From: Acidaminococcales bacterium
GTDB lineage: Bacteria > Bacillota > Negativicutes > Acidaminococcales > JAISLQ01
Reading direction: 5' to 3'
Assembly (NCBI GenBank): GCA_031275255.1
Contig: JAISPA010000236.1
Coordinates: forward strand, 1 to 9,522
DNA: 9,522 nt
The translations under genes were made by a program, and so were the position numbers. Positions 1-6,231 of the stretch are shown one piece after another (the stretch's first letter is position 1; each line of letters starts with the position of its first letter). The notes under the pieces are model-generated. The model was given only the letters and a program-made list of their open reading frames with translations. It had not been told where the DNA came from and searched no databases.

Positions 1-1
1 A

Positions 2-631
2 GGGGCGCTGAAATTGCTCCGGGAACGCATAGACGCGGCCGCTATCCGCTCGCCGCGCGACGGCGTGGTTACCCGCCGCTATATTTACGCCGGTTACTAT
101 GTGAAAAGCGGCAGCCCGATCGTCAGCGTCGCCGACACAGCGACGCTGTTGGCGCAGGCGGATGTCAGCGAGGGGCAGATTGCCGGCGTCTATATGGACG
201 CCCAGGCACAGGTGAGCGTCGCGGCCTACGGCGACAGGGTTTTCAGCGGCAGGGTCAGCAGAATATCGCCTATGGCCGCCCAGCCGGCACGCACTTTTAA
301 GACCGAGATAACCATACCCAACGGGTCCGGCGAACTGAAAGCCGGCATGTTCGCGCGGGTGGCGATCAGGGGCAAACTGAAAAAGGACGCCGTGGCCATC
401 CCGCAGTCGGCGGTCGTCATGCGCGAAGACCAGCAGACGGTTTATCTGGTCAACGACGAAGACATCGTCCAGCAGGTACTGCTGGAGACCGGCGCGGTGG
501 AAAGCGGGTTTATCGAAGTCCTGAAAGGCTTGTCGGGCGGCGAGAAGATTGTTGTCGGCGGCCAGAACAAATTGCGCCAGGGCGGTAAAATCGCGCCGGG
601 GGTGACGGAAGGGACAGGTAGCGGCAACTGA
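2..631 (+). CDS. RND efflux periplasmic adaptor (HlyD/MFP family), C-terminal part, 5' truncated
   Basis: The frame is open from base 2 and ends at TGA 629-631, so the N-terminus lies outside the window; the TTG at 14 is only an internal codon. The visible part starts at the end of the alpha-helical hairpin. It then shows the second half of the lipoyl/barrel-sandwich motif (IRSPRDGVVTRRYIYAGYYV, then SGSPIVSVAD). Next come the beta-barrel domain (LLAQADVSEGQ through KAGMFARVAI) and the membrane-proximal domain (AIPQSAVVMRED to GGQNKLRQGGKI). This order is typical of MexA/AcrA-like adaptors, which link an inner-membrane RND pump to an outer-membrane channel in the periplasm. The next gene is an RND permease overlapping this stop codon, which confirms the role. 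The substrate cannot be predicted. The family call is secure; whether it is a lipoprotein cannot be seen because the N-terminus is missing. Confidence 0.93.
   Translation, partial: GALKLLRERIDAAAIRSPRDGVVTRRYIYAGYYVKSGSPIVSVADTATLLAQADVSEGQIAGVYMDAQAQVSVAAYGDRVFSGRVSRISPMAAQPARTFKTEITIPNGSGELKAGMFARVAIRGKLKKDAVAIPQSAVVMREDQQTVYLVNDEDIVQQVLLETGAVESGFIEVLKGLSGGEKIVVGGQNKLRQGGKIAPGVTEGTGSGN
616..631 (+). promoter_or_regulatory. Ribosome binding site and CTGA start/stop overlap between adaptor and pump
   Basis: AGGTA (616-620) is followed after 7 bases by CTG (628-630), which overlaps the adaptor stop TGA (629-631). The arrangement is the classic ATGA coupling junction but with CTG in place of ATG. 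ATT at 631 is the only other near-start codon that would keep the conserved FIARPVF motif. The start codon choice is inferred from motif conservation and spacing. Confidence 0.6.
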
Positions 632-3600
632 TTAAAGTTTTTATCGCCAGGCCGGTCTTTACCACCATGTTCGTGCTGGTGCTGGTGGTGTTCGGCGTTA
701 TTTCCTATCCCGGCCTTGGCATGGATTTGTACCCGGAAATAGACCTTCCTTACGTCAATGTTACGGTTATTTATGAAGGAGCGTCGCCCGAGGAGATGGA
801 AACGCTCATAACCAAACCGGTCGAGGACGCGGTCAGTTCCGTATCGGGCATAAAGACCATCTCGTCCATGGCGCGCGAAGGGTATTCCCAAACCACCATT
901 GAATTTGAGCTTGGCACGGACCCGCGCCAGGCCGCCAGCGAAGTGCGGGAGAAAGTGGCCGGCATTCGGCGGCGGCTGCCGGAAAACATTGACGAGCCGG
1001 TCGTGCAGCGCTTTGACATAAGTTCCCAGTCCATCCTTTACTATACCTTCTACTCCAAAATCCGCGGCCGCGGCGAAGTCAGAAAAATTCTCGAAGACGT
1101 TGTCATCGACGAGCTGCAAATGCTTGACGGCGTGGCGGAAGCCGCCGTCGTCGGCGCCAGCCCGCGCGAATTGCAGATATTGGCCGACCCGCGCAAACTT
1201 GAGGCTTACGGGCTGAATATGCAGAACATCGTCAACCAGGTGGACCAGGAAAACATCAATACGCCCGGCGGCAAAGTCAAAGAAGCCGGCTTTGAGCTGA
1301 CCGTGCGGACGCTGGGCAAATACCGCAATATAAACGACCTCAAAGCCATAGTGGTGGCCAACCAAGACGGGCGGCTCATTCATCTGGGCGATGTGGCGGA
1401 GGTTACCGATTCCTGGGAGGAAGAACGCACCTATGGAAGGACCAACGGCGTCCCCAGCGTTGGCATCTCCGTGCGCAAACAGTCCGGCACCAATACGGTC
1501 GCGGTCGCCGACCGCGTGATGGCGGCCATGGACAGCATTATCCAAAACGACCTGCCGCCGGACTTTGAGGTCGCGATCGTCCGCGACCAGTCCTATTACA
1601 TCAAAGAGAACGTCGCCGACGTCTGGACGTCCATACTTTTGGGCGGCTCGCTGGCCATTCTCATCACCTACATGTTCCTGCGCGACTTTCGCGCGACCGT
1701 CATCGGCGGCATGGCCATCCCGACTTCCGTCATCGCCACTTTCGCCCTGATGAAATGGCAGGGTTTCACGCTCAACAACATGTCGCTCATGGGCCTTAGC
1801 CTGGCGGTCGGCATCCTGGTGGATGACGCGATCGTCATAATCGAAAACATCTACAGGCACATGCAGATGGGCAAAAACAACTTCCAGGCGGCCTATCAGG
1901 CGACCAGCGAAATATCTTTGGCCATCCTCGCCACGACCTTCTCCCTGCTGGCGGTTTTTGTGCCTATAGGCAACATGGGCGAAATCGTCGGCCAGTTTTT
2001 CAAACAATTTGGCATGACCGTGGCTTTTTCCATAGCCTTTTCGCTCATAGTGGCGTTTTCCCTCACGCCGATGCTTTCGGCGCATTGGCTGAAGAGCCTT
2101 GAGGAAGCGCAAAAAGACGCTTTCCGTTTCCCGTGGCTGAAAACCTTTCTGGACAAATTTGAAAACCTTTTCCAAAAGAGCAAGGGGCTTTACCTTGAAC
2201 TGTTGAACTGGGCGCTGGAGCGGCCTAAAAGCATTTTTATGATAGCGATCGCCTCGCTCCTGTTCAACCTGTTTCTCACGCCTTTCATGGGCAAGGAGTT
2301 TCAGCCGACTTACGATTCCGGCGAATTTTCCATCAGCATGAAGGCCCCGGCCGGCAGCTCGCTTGAGCGGATGCTGGAATTGGCCGAGCCGCTGGAAAAA
2401 ACCCTCCTGGCGACCGCAGGCGTAAAAACGGTTCATCTAAGTATCGGCGGCAGCAGGCGGCCGGTCTACGAAGGCACCATCTACGTCAAACTTTATCCGT
2501 CCGGCGAACGCGCCCATACCATGATGGAGATCATGGATGAAATAAGGGAAAAATTTCGCGGCGTCGCGGGCATAAAAGTGGCGGTGCTCAGCAACCAGGG
2601 CGGCGGGCGCGGCGACCAGAGGCCGGTGCAGATCGGCCTCCGGGGTTCTGACCTTGAAGAACTCAACCGTTACGCCAACCAGGCGGCGTCCATTTTGCGC
2701 GAGCTGCCGGGCGCGACGGACGTCGACATATCAAGTTCGGAAATGGAGCCGGAAGTTACCATAAGGCTGGATCCGGACAAGGCGGCCGCCGTGGGCATCA
2801 ATTCCTACTCGCTGGGCAGGCTGATCGAAACCGCTTTCTCCGGCAGGACTACCATCAATCGTTTTACCGTCGGTGACGAGGACTACAACATACGCGTGCG
2901 GCTGGCCGACCGTTACCGCCTGAACATAAACGACGTCGCCGACATCAGGGCGCCGGCGGGCAGTAATTTCGTGCGGCTGGGCGACGTCGCCGAAGTCATA
3001 TTGTCGTCAGGGCCGACGCAGATCGACCGCGAAGACCGGCAAAGGCAGGTCATAGTCTATGCCAACGCGGTAGGCATCTCGCCGGGCGAAATATTGGACA
3101 AAGTAAGGGACCAGATCATGCCGGAGGTCAATATGCCGCTCGGCTACCGGTACAAATTCATCGGGCAGGGCGACATGATGGCGACCGCTTTCGACGAAAT
3201 AACCAAAGCGCTCGTCATCGCCGTCATTATGGTCTATATGGTGCTGGCCGCCCAGTTTGAAAGTTTCAGCCAGCCGGTGATCATAATGCTCTCTTTGCCT
3301 TTCTCGATCATCGGCGCCATACTCGGCCTGATGATGGCCGGGCAGACGATCAACATGATGTCGCTTATCGGCGTGATCATGCTGATGGGCGTTGTGACCA
3401 AAAACGCCATATTGCTGGTTGACTACGCCAATCTGCAGCGCGAGGAAGGCATGTCCATAAAAGCTGCGCTCATCGAGGCAGGCTCTTTGCGGCTGCGCCC
3501 GATCATGATGACCACCCTTTCCACCGTCCTCGCCATGCTGCCGATCGCCTTCGGGATGGGCGAGGGCGCGGAACTCAGGCAGTCAATGGGCGTCGCCATG

Positions 3601-3720
3601 GTCGGCGGCATCACGACTTCCACCTTGCTGACCTTGGTGGTCGTTCCGATCGGCTACCTGATGCTGGAAAGCTACAAAGAAAGGCGCGGCCACGCCGTGG
3701 CCAAACGGCGCATAGACTGA
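628..3720 (+). CDS. RND multidrug-type efflux transporter (AcrB/HAE1-like), CTG start
   Basis: This is a proton-driven inner-membrane pump of the RND superfamily, about 1030 residues, the usual family length. The first ATG is at 667, but it would cut off the conserved N-terminal motif. The frame reads back through FIARPVFTT to CTG 628-630, with only TAG (619-621) beyond. AGGTA at 616-620 sits 7 bases before the CTG, and no ribosome binding site precedes the ATG. TM1 is near residues 10-30. The first porter domain follows (PEIDLPYVNV, GASPEEMETLITKPVEDAV). TM2-6 carry the proton-relay pair Asp399-Asp400 in GILVDDAIVIIEN. A second periplasmic repeat is followed by TM8-12 with the relay Lys925 in VVTKNAILLVDY. 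The Asp-Asp/Lys set fits drug or hydrophobe pumps better than heavy-metal ones. The start overlaps the adaptor's TGA, so translation is probably coupled. The substrate is unknown. Confidence 0.95.
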   Translation: MIKVFIARPVFTTMFVLVLVVFGVISYPGLGMDLYPEIDLPYVNVTVIYEGASPEEMETLITKPVEDAVSSVSGIKTISSMAREGYSQTTIEFELGTDPRQAASEVREKVAGIRRRLPENIDEPVVQRFDISSQSILYYTFYSKIRGRGEVRKILEDVVIDELQMLDGVAEAAVVGASPRELQILADPRKLEAYGLNMQNIVNQVDQENINTPGGKVKEAGFELTVRTLGKYRNINDLKAIVVANQDGRLIHLGDVAEVTDSWEEERTYGRTNGVPSVGISVRKQSGTNTVAVADRVMAAMDSIIQNDLPPDFEVAIVRDQSYYIKENVADVWTSILLGGSLAILITYMFLRDFRATVIGGMAIPTSVIATFALMKWQGFTLNNMSLMGLSLAVGILVDDAIVIIENIYRHMQMGKNNFQAAYQATSEISLAILATTFSLLAVFVPIGNMGEIVGQFFKQFGMTVAFSIAFSLIVAFSLTPMLSAHWLKSLEEAQKDAFRFPWLKTFLDKFENLFQKSKGLYLELLNWALERPKSIFMIAIASLLFNLFLTPFMGKEFQPTYDSGEFSISMKAPAGSSLERMLELAEPLEKTLLATAGVKTVHLSIGGSRRPVYEGTIYVKLYPSGERAHTMMEIMDEIREKFRGVAGIKVAVLSNQGGGRGDQRPVQIGLRGSDLEELNRYANQAASILRELPGATDVDISSSEMEPEVTIRLDPDKAAAVGINSYSLGRLIETAFSGRTTINRFTVGDEDYNIRVRLADRYRLNINDVADIRAPAGSNFVRLGDVAEVILSSGPTQIDREDRQRQVIVYANAVGISPGEILDKVRDQIMPEVNMPLGYRYKFIGQGDMMATAFDEITKALVIAVIMVYMVLAAQFESFSQPVIIMLSLPFSIIGAILGLMMAGQTINMMSLIGVIMLMGVVTKNAILLVDYANLQREEGMSIKAALIEAGSLRLRPIMMTTLSTVLAMLPIAFGMGEGAELRQSMGVAMVGGITTSTLLTLVVVPIGYLMLESYKERRGHAVAKRRID

Positions 3721-3810
3721 TACTAATATCCAATAATTCAGTAGAATACAACGCAAAAAGTATTGCTGGGCGCAATTGGATTATATCTACTTTTTAATAG
3801 AAGATTAGTA
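3721..3810. repeat. AT-rich 90-bp imperfect palindrome directly after the pump (MITE-like or structured spacer)
   Basis: The ends are perfect inverted repeats: TACTAAT at 3721-3727 and ATTAGTA at 3804-3810. Without gaps, the outer 25 bases of each side match at 18 positions, including GTAGA (3741-3745) against TCTAC (3786-3790). The segment is far richer in A+T than the flanking genes and begins on the base after the pump's stop codon. TGA stands on both sides (3718-3720 and 3811-3813), compatible with a short target duplication but also with chance. It could be a miniature inverted-repeat element or an RNA hairpin in the 3' region of the pump mRNA. No second copy is seen in this window, so mobility is unproven. 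Confidence 0.4.
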
Positions 3811-3855
3811 TGAGGGAACTGCTCGGGCATTGGAAAAAGCAAAGGATGTGGCAAG

Positions 3856-4386
3856 ATGAAAAAAGCAATGTTTTTTATTGTTTTGTTTTTCGTGTTTGCG
3901 AATGTATGCGGCGCGGCCGCCTACAAAAATTATGAGTACAATTTTCAATTAGACCTTCCTGATGATTGGCAAGACATAAAAGACGAACTGGAAGTGGAAA
4001 ATAAAGGCCAATGCATGTTCGTAATAGGCAAAACGGGCGCCCGGCAAGAGGAATCAGCTTTTATGACGCTACTTGCGTATCCTTTCCAGGTCAATGAGCT
4101 TACCCTTGACGATATGTCAAAACGGGACAAAAAAAGATTTGCCGACATCCATGTCAAAGCGATTGAAGAGGGCGGCTCTGACACAAAAATAAAGGCGGTT
4201 GCTTTTAAAAAAATTGGCGCCCATTCCGCGCTGGTAATAACGTATGAGGAAGACGCCGCATCCTTTGCAAGGGCAATAATTCTCGAAAACAAAATATTGT
4301 ACATATTTTATCTTGCTGCCGGCAGGTCATTGGCAGAACACAGCCCGCAATTTTTCAAAACAATAGAAAGTTTGGGGCCTTTATGA
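3856..4386 (+). CDS. Small exported protein, PsbP-like in appearance, function unknown
   Basis: The 176-residue product begins with a clear signal peptide: MKK, a hydrophobic stretch of about residues 5-17, and likely cleavage after the Ala-Ala-Ala at 20-22. The mature part opens with YKNYEYNFQLDLPDDWQ, the 'tyrosine - strand - LP.DW' pattern seen at the start of PsbP/Mog1-like folds. It ends with an FFKTIESL helix, which also fits that fold. This resemblance is judged by eye and is tentative. No catalytic residues or lipobox stand out (Cys18 lacks a proper lipobox). AAAGGATG, centred about 10 bases before the ATG, can serve as the ribosome binding site. The gene is visibly more AT-rich than the pump upstream and is separated from it by the palindromic element, so it is probably transcribed on its own. 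It likely acts in the periplasm or cell envelope. Confidence 0.75.
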   Translation: MKKAMFFIVLFFVFANVCGAAAYKNYEYNFQLDLPDDWQDIKDELEVENKGQCMFVIGKTGARQEESAFMTLLAYPFQVNELTLDDMSKRDKKRFADIHVKAIEEGGSDTKIKAVAFKKIGAHSALVITYEEDAASFARAIILENKILYIFYLAAGRSLAEHSPQFFKTIESLGPL

Positions 4387-4409
4387 CAAGGCCGGCCATG
4401 TGCTTTTTG

Positions 4410-4466
4410 GTAGGCGAGCTTGCGCAATTGGGGGAAAAGCGCGTCGAATATTACTTTCCCGCCTAC
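4410..4466. other. Nested stem structure upstream of the tRNA promoter
   Basis: GTAGGCG (4410-4416) pairs perfectly with CGCCTAC (4460-4466). Immediately inside, GGAAAAG (4433-4439) can pair with CTTTCC (4454-4459) with one bulged base, stacking on the outer stem. No T-tract follows on either strand, so it does not look like an ordinary intrinsic terminator. It lies in the 3' untranslated region of the exported-protein gene ending at 4386 and may merely protect that mRNA. Low confidence in function. Confidence 0.3.
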
Positions 4467-4486
4467 TAAAATATTCTCGCAAAGCA

Positions 4487-4515
4487 TTGAAAAAACCAGA
4501 TACTTTATGTATAAT
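4487..4515 (+). promoter_or_regulatory. Sigma-70-type promoter of the tRNA-Ser gene
   Basis: The -35 box TTGAAA (4487-4492) and a perfect -10 box TATAAT (4510-4515) are separated by exactly 17 bases. Transcription would start near 4522, about 12 bases before the mature tRNA end. This is one of the strongest promoter matches in the window and points to independent, housekeeping expression of the tRNA. Confidence 0.85.
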
Positions 4516-4533
4516 AAATTGGTAATCTCTTGA

Positions 4534-4624
4534 GGAGTGGTACTCAAGCGGCTGAAGAGGACGGTTTGCTAAACCGTTAGGGGGGGCAACTCCCGCCCGG
4601 GTTCAAATCCCGGCCACTCCGCCA
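4534..4624 (+). tRNA. tRNA-Ser (anticodon GCU)
   Basis: All parts of the cloverleaf can be paired by hand. The acceptor stem is GGAGTGG (4534-4540) with CCACTCC (4614-4620), followed by discriminator G (4621) and an encoded CCA (4622-4624). The anticodon stem is ACGGT/ACCGT (4561-4565 and 4573-4577), with loop TTGCTAA and anticodon GCT at 4568-4570. A long class II variable arm (4578-4596) is typical of tRNA-Ser. The T arm is CCGGG/CCCGG around the loop TTCAAAT. It reads the serine codons AGC and AGU. It has its own promoter upstream and a hairpin downstream. Confidence 0.97.
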
Positions 4625-4690
4625 TTTTTACGGTTTTCCCTTGCTGAAAATGCCACAAAAAGGCCATTAGGTGACCAATAGCATAATTAT

Positions 4691-4730
4691 AAAGCAGATA
4701 CGAAATATAAACGTATCTGCTTTCCCTTTT
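4691..4730 (+). terminator. Hairpin after tRNA-Ser, probable intrinsic terminator
   Basis: AAAGCAGATACG (4691-4702) and CGTATCTGCTTT (4712-4723) form a perfect 12-bp stem around a 9-base A-rich loop. The right side is followed by CCCTTTT. The interrupted T-tract is weaker than ideal, but the position, about 65 bases after the tRNA, fits termination of that transcript. On the opposite strand the same stem is followed by ATAATTATGC, so minus-strand termination there is less likely. Confidence 0.65.
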
Positions 4731-4905
4731 AAGGCCGTGTCGCTTCCTGTTCCCCGGACGGCAGGATGCCAGGCGCGTTTTTCAACTCTTTCACGCATTC
4801 TTCCGTCCGGCGGTATTCTTCGATTAGCTCTTTGTTTGCGGCGCAATAGCGGTTTATAACCCGCGCCGGCGCAGCCGTTTCGGCAGTACGCAAAAAGGCC
4901 GGCAA
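4729..4905 (-). pseudogene. Possible gene remnant, reminiscent of a phage terminase small subunit C-terminus
   Basis: On the minus strand a frame runs from just after TGA 4908-4906 to TAA 4731-4729, about 58 codons. It reads like real protein in its second half: RVINRYCAANKELIEEYRRT, then EECVKELKNAPGILPSG. The 'NRYC' followed by a charged helix recalls P27-type phage terminase small subunits. There is no ATG or GTG start with a ribosome binding site, and the only near-start TTG codons lie inside a hairpin. It is therefore more likely the leftover 3' end of a gene than an active one. Location beside a tRNA, a common phage integration site, is suggestive. The identification is by eye only, and chance openness of a GC-rich frame cannot be excluded. 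Confidence 0.22.
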
Positions 4906-4920
4906 TCATTTTCCGGCCTT
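4892..4920 (-). terminator. Intrinsic terminator facing the minus strand
   Basis: Read on the minus strand, AAGGCCGG (4920-4913) pairs with CCGGCCTT (4902-4895) around a 10-base loop. The stem runs straight into a T-tract, TTTTT at 4896-4892. This is a well-formed rho-independent terminator for transcripts coming from higher coordinates. No intact minus-strand gene is found upstream of it, so it may be the relic of a lost gene. Confidence 0.55.
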
Positions 4921-5124
4921 CCTTGGCTTACTTGGCAAGGTCTACGGCCAACCGGTGCGTTCGCCCCTGCGCCCGTATTTCTGTCCGGGAAATATCCCGA
5001 AACGAACATTAAGGGGCTTTGTCCATGACAAATTATTGCGCCCGCTTTTTCCCGCTATGGCCGCCGCTTCATACCTTTCGCGGATCGGCGCTTTTATCCC
5101 TTTGCACTCGCCCCTTGACAGGTG

Positions 5125-5153
5125 TTGAAATGTTCGCCGTTTTGTTGTATGCT
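5125..5153 (+). promoter_or_regulatory. Candidate sigma-70 promoter in the gene-poor stretch
   Basis: TTGAAA (5125-5130) lies 17 bases before TATGCT (5148-5153). A second -35-like TTGACA is at 5115-5120 but too far from this -10. The nearest downstream gene starts 370 bases away at 5526, so the promoter would give a long leader or a separate small transcript. Downstream, CCACAG (5163-5168) and CTGTGG (5211-5216) could pair in such a transcript. Confidence 0.35.
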
Positions 5154-5264
5154 CTTTTTGAACCACAGGGCCTTGCCGCTTTCATTTTACAATCAGCTCA
5201 ATTTGCTGCGCTGTGGCGGTTTGAAAAATAATCATTGATTTTTTACAACTTATGTGTAAGCTTA

Positions 5265-5287
5265 TTAATATGAGACGTTAATATGAG
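5265..5287 (+). repeat. Tandem 10-bp direct repeat, possible operator
   Basis: TTAATATGAG occurs at 5265-5274 and again at 5278-5287, spaced 13 bases start to start. A weak promoter could overlap the first copy (TTTACA 5242-5247 with TAATAT 5266-5271). It lies about 240 bases before the gene at 5526. Regulator binding is a guess; the repeat itself is exact. Confidence 0.35.
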
Positions 5288-5525
5288 TAAAAACCCCGTG
5301 GAATTACGCCAAATGCACCTTTGCTGTACACAGGCGGAAGGTATGGCGATTGGGAAATATCCGCTTCAGCCGTAGCCATTCAGTCTTAAACAACAAAGAA
5401 GTATTTACGCCGGCCAGTCAGCGAAAGTCCTTCTGTAAAAGGGAGAAAATGCCGAATTTTTCCGATTTTAGCAATATTGAGATATTGCGTGAAAACAATT
5501 AAAAATTTTAAGGAGGCGTTGCTCA

Positions 5526-6131
5526 ATGAAAAAAATCCTTGCCCTGCTGTTGTTTATTCTCGCGTTCGGTGCCGGCGTTCCCAAAGCAAATGCGGAAATT
5601 ACGCTGCTTCCTGCAGAAGGACTGCCCAAGATAGCTTTATATGTATTTCTTGACCCTAAAGGCATTTCCGATCCCACCGCGTCCGCAGAAAAGATTCATC
5701 AGGAACTTAAGACAGAAGTCGAAAAGGGAAAAAAGGCCAGCGTCCTTCCCTTTGAGTTAACCAACAAGATATTGCGCCGCTATATCAGAGAAAACACCTC
5801 CGCCGAGACGGCGCGGGAAGCGGATTCCGGCTTTATCGTGAAAAAGAATGACCTGATCGCCCTGGCTAAAGAAGCGCAAGCGGATTATATTCTTTTCCTC
5901 AACGCAAGGGTGTCGAGCGACCAGGTAAAATGGAACGTCTGGACAGGCATCCGTTCCAAGCGCACCATTCTTTTTGAAATGGTGCTGACGGATAAAGAAG
6001 CAAAAGATTATTTGCTTGACGAGGTGTTCTCCGAAGCCGGAAGCGCGCAGGGTACGGCTTACGATCGGGCTTTTAACAAGGCGCTTGTTAAAATTTTGGA
6101 AAAGATTGATTTCAGCAAAATTGACTTTTGA
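5526..6131 (+). CDS. Exported protein of about 200 residues, unknown function
   Basis: A strong AGGAGG (5511-5516) lies 9 bases before the ATG. The product has a textbook signal peptide: MKK, hydrophobic residues 4-15 and a cleavage site after Ala-Asn-Ala at 21-23. The mature part begins with a predicted strand (KIALYVFLD, about 35-43). A helical, lysine-rich segment follows, then ALAKEAQADYILFLNARVSS (about 116-135), a long strand-rich section, and an alanine-rich C-terminal helix (AYDRAFNKALVKILEKI). The 'helix - ADYIL - strand' and 'A..KAL..IL' features recall periplasmic CsgG/LpoB-like alpha/beta domains that sense or assemble envelope structures. I do not recognise a specific family, so this is only a resemblance. 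There is no lipobox and no catalytic motif. It lies 100 bp ahead of another envelope-directed gene in the same direction and may share a transcript with it. Confidence 0.8.
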   Translation: MKKILALLLFILAFGAGVPKANAEITLLPAEGLPKIALYVFLDPKGISDPTASAEKIHQELKTEVEKGKKASVLPFELTNKILRRYIRENTSAETAREADSGFIVKKNDLIALAKEAQADYILFLNARVSSDQVKWNVWTGIRSKRTILFEMVLTDKEAKDYLLDEVFSEAGSAQGTAYDRAFNKALVKILEKIDFSKIDF

Positions 6132-6231
6132 AAAATAGCCTCTCCCGCCAAAGGAAACAGCCAAAAGCAGATTTTTTGCGCGCTGAACACGCCCGAAAAA
6201 ATCGGCGCTTTGCGGCGCGAAGGATTTAAAG

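Larger units (their letters stand above)
4921..5525. other. Gene-poor stretch of about 600 bp before the exported-protein genes
   Basis: No reading frame here is convincing. Minus-strand 5166-4942 (74 codons) and plus-strand 5019-5231 (70 codons) are open but lack ribosome binding sites and recognisable domains. A 30-codon frame at 5283-5375 also lacks a ribosome binding site. A minus-strand frame ending AVDLAK at TAA 4928-4930, just before the minus-facing terminator, is short and closed by a stop after about 26 codons. The stretch changes from GC-rich (to about 5220) to AT-rich (after it). It holds a candidate promoter and a direct repeat, listed separately. It may contain decayed genes or an unrecognised small RNA. 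Confidence 0.5.

Noticed and set aside
442..2436. A 664-codon open frame on the minus strand, antisense to the RND pump
   Set aside because: It lies entirely opposite strongly conserved coding sequence. It has an unnatural composition rich in His, Arg and Gly and no recognisable domain. It is explained by codon bias of the GC-rich pump gene.
3810..3935. A 41-codon frame beginning MRELLGHWKK overlapping the start of the exported-protein gene
   Set aside because: It overlaps the signal peptide of a better supported gene in another frame and has no ribosome binding site.
4534..4624. tRNA-Ser as a phage attachment site with a second copy of its 3' end
   Set aside because: No repeat of the T-arm or acceptor end was found elsewhere in the window, so no attachment pair is claimed.
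5283..5375. A 30-codon frame beginning MSKNPVELRQ
   Set aside because: There is no ribosome binding site before it and no recognisable family. Kept only as a mention in the gene-poor stretch.
6170..6203. GATTTTTT and AAAAAATC inverted repeat between the 5526 and 6232 genes as a terminator
   Set aside because: The stem is almost all A-T, its GC-rich interior does not pair well, and no T-tract follows.
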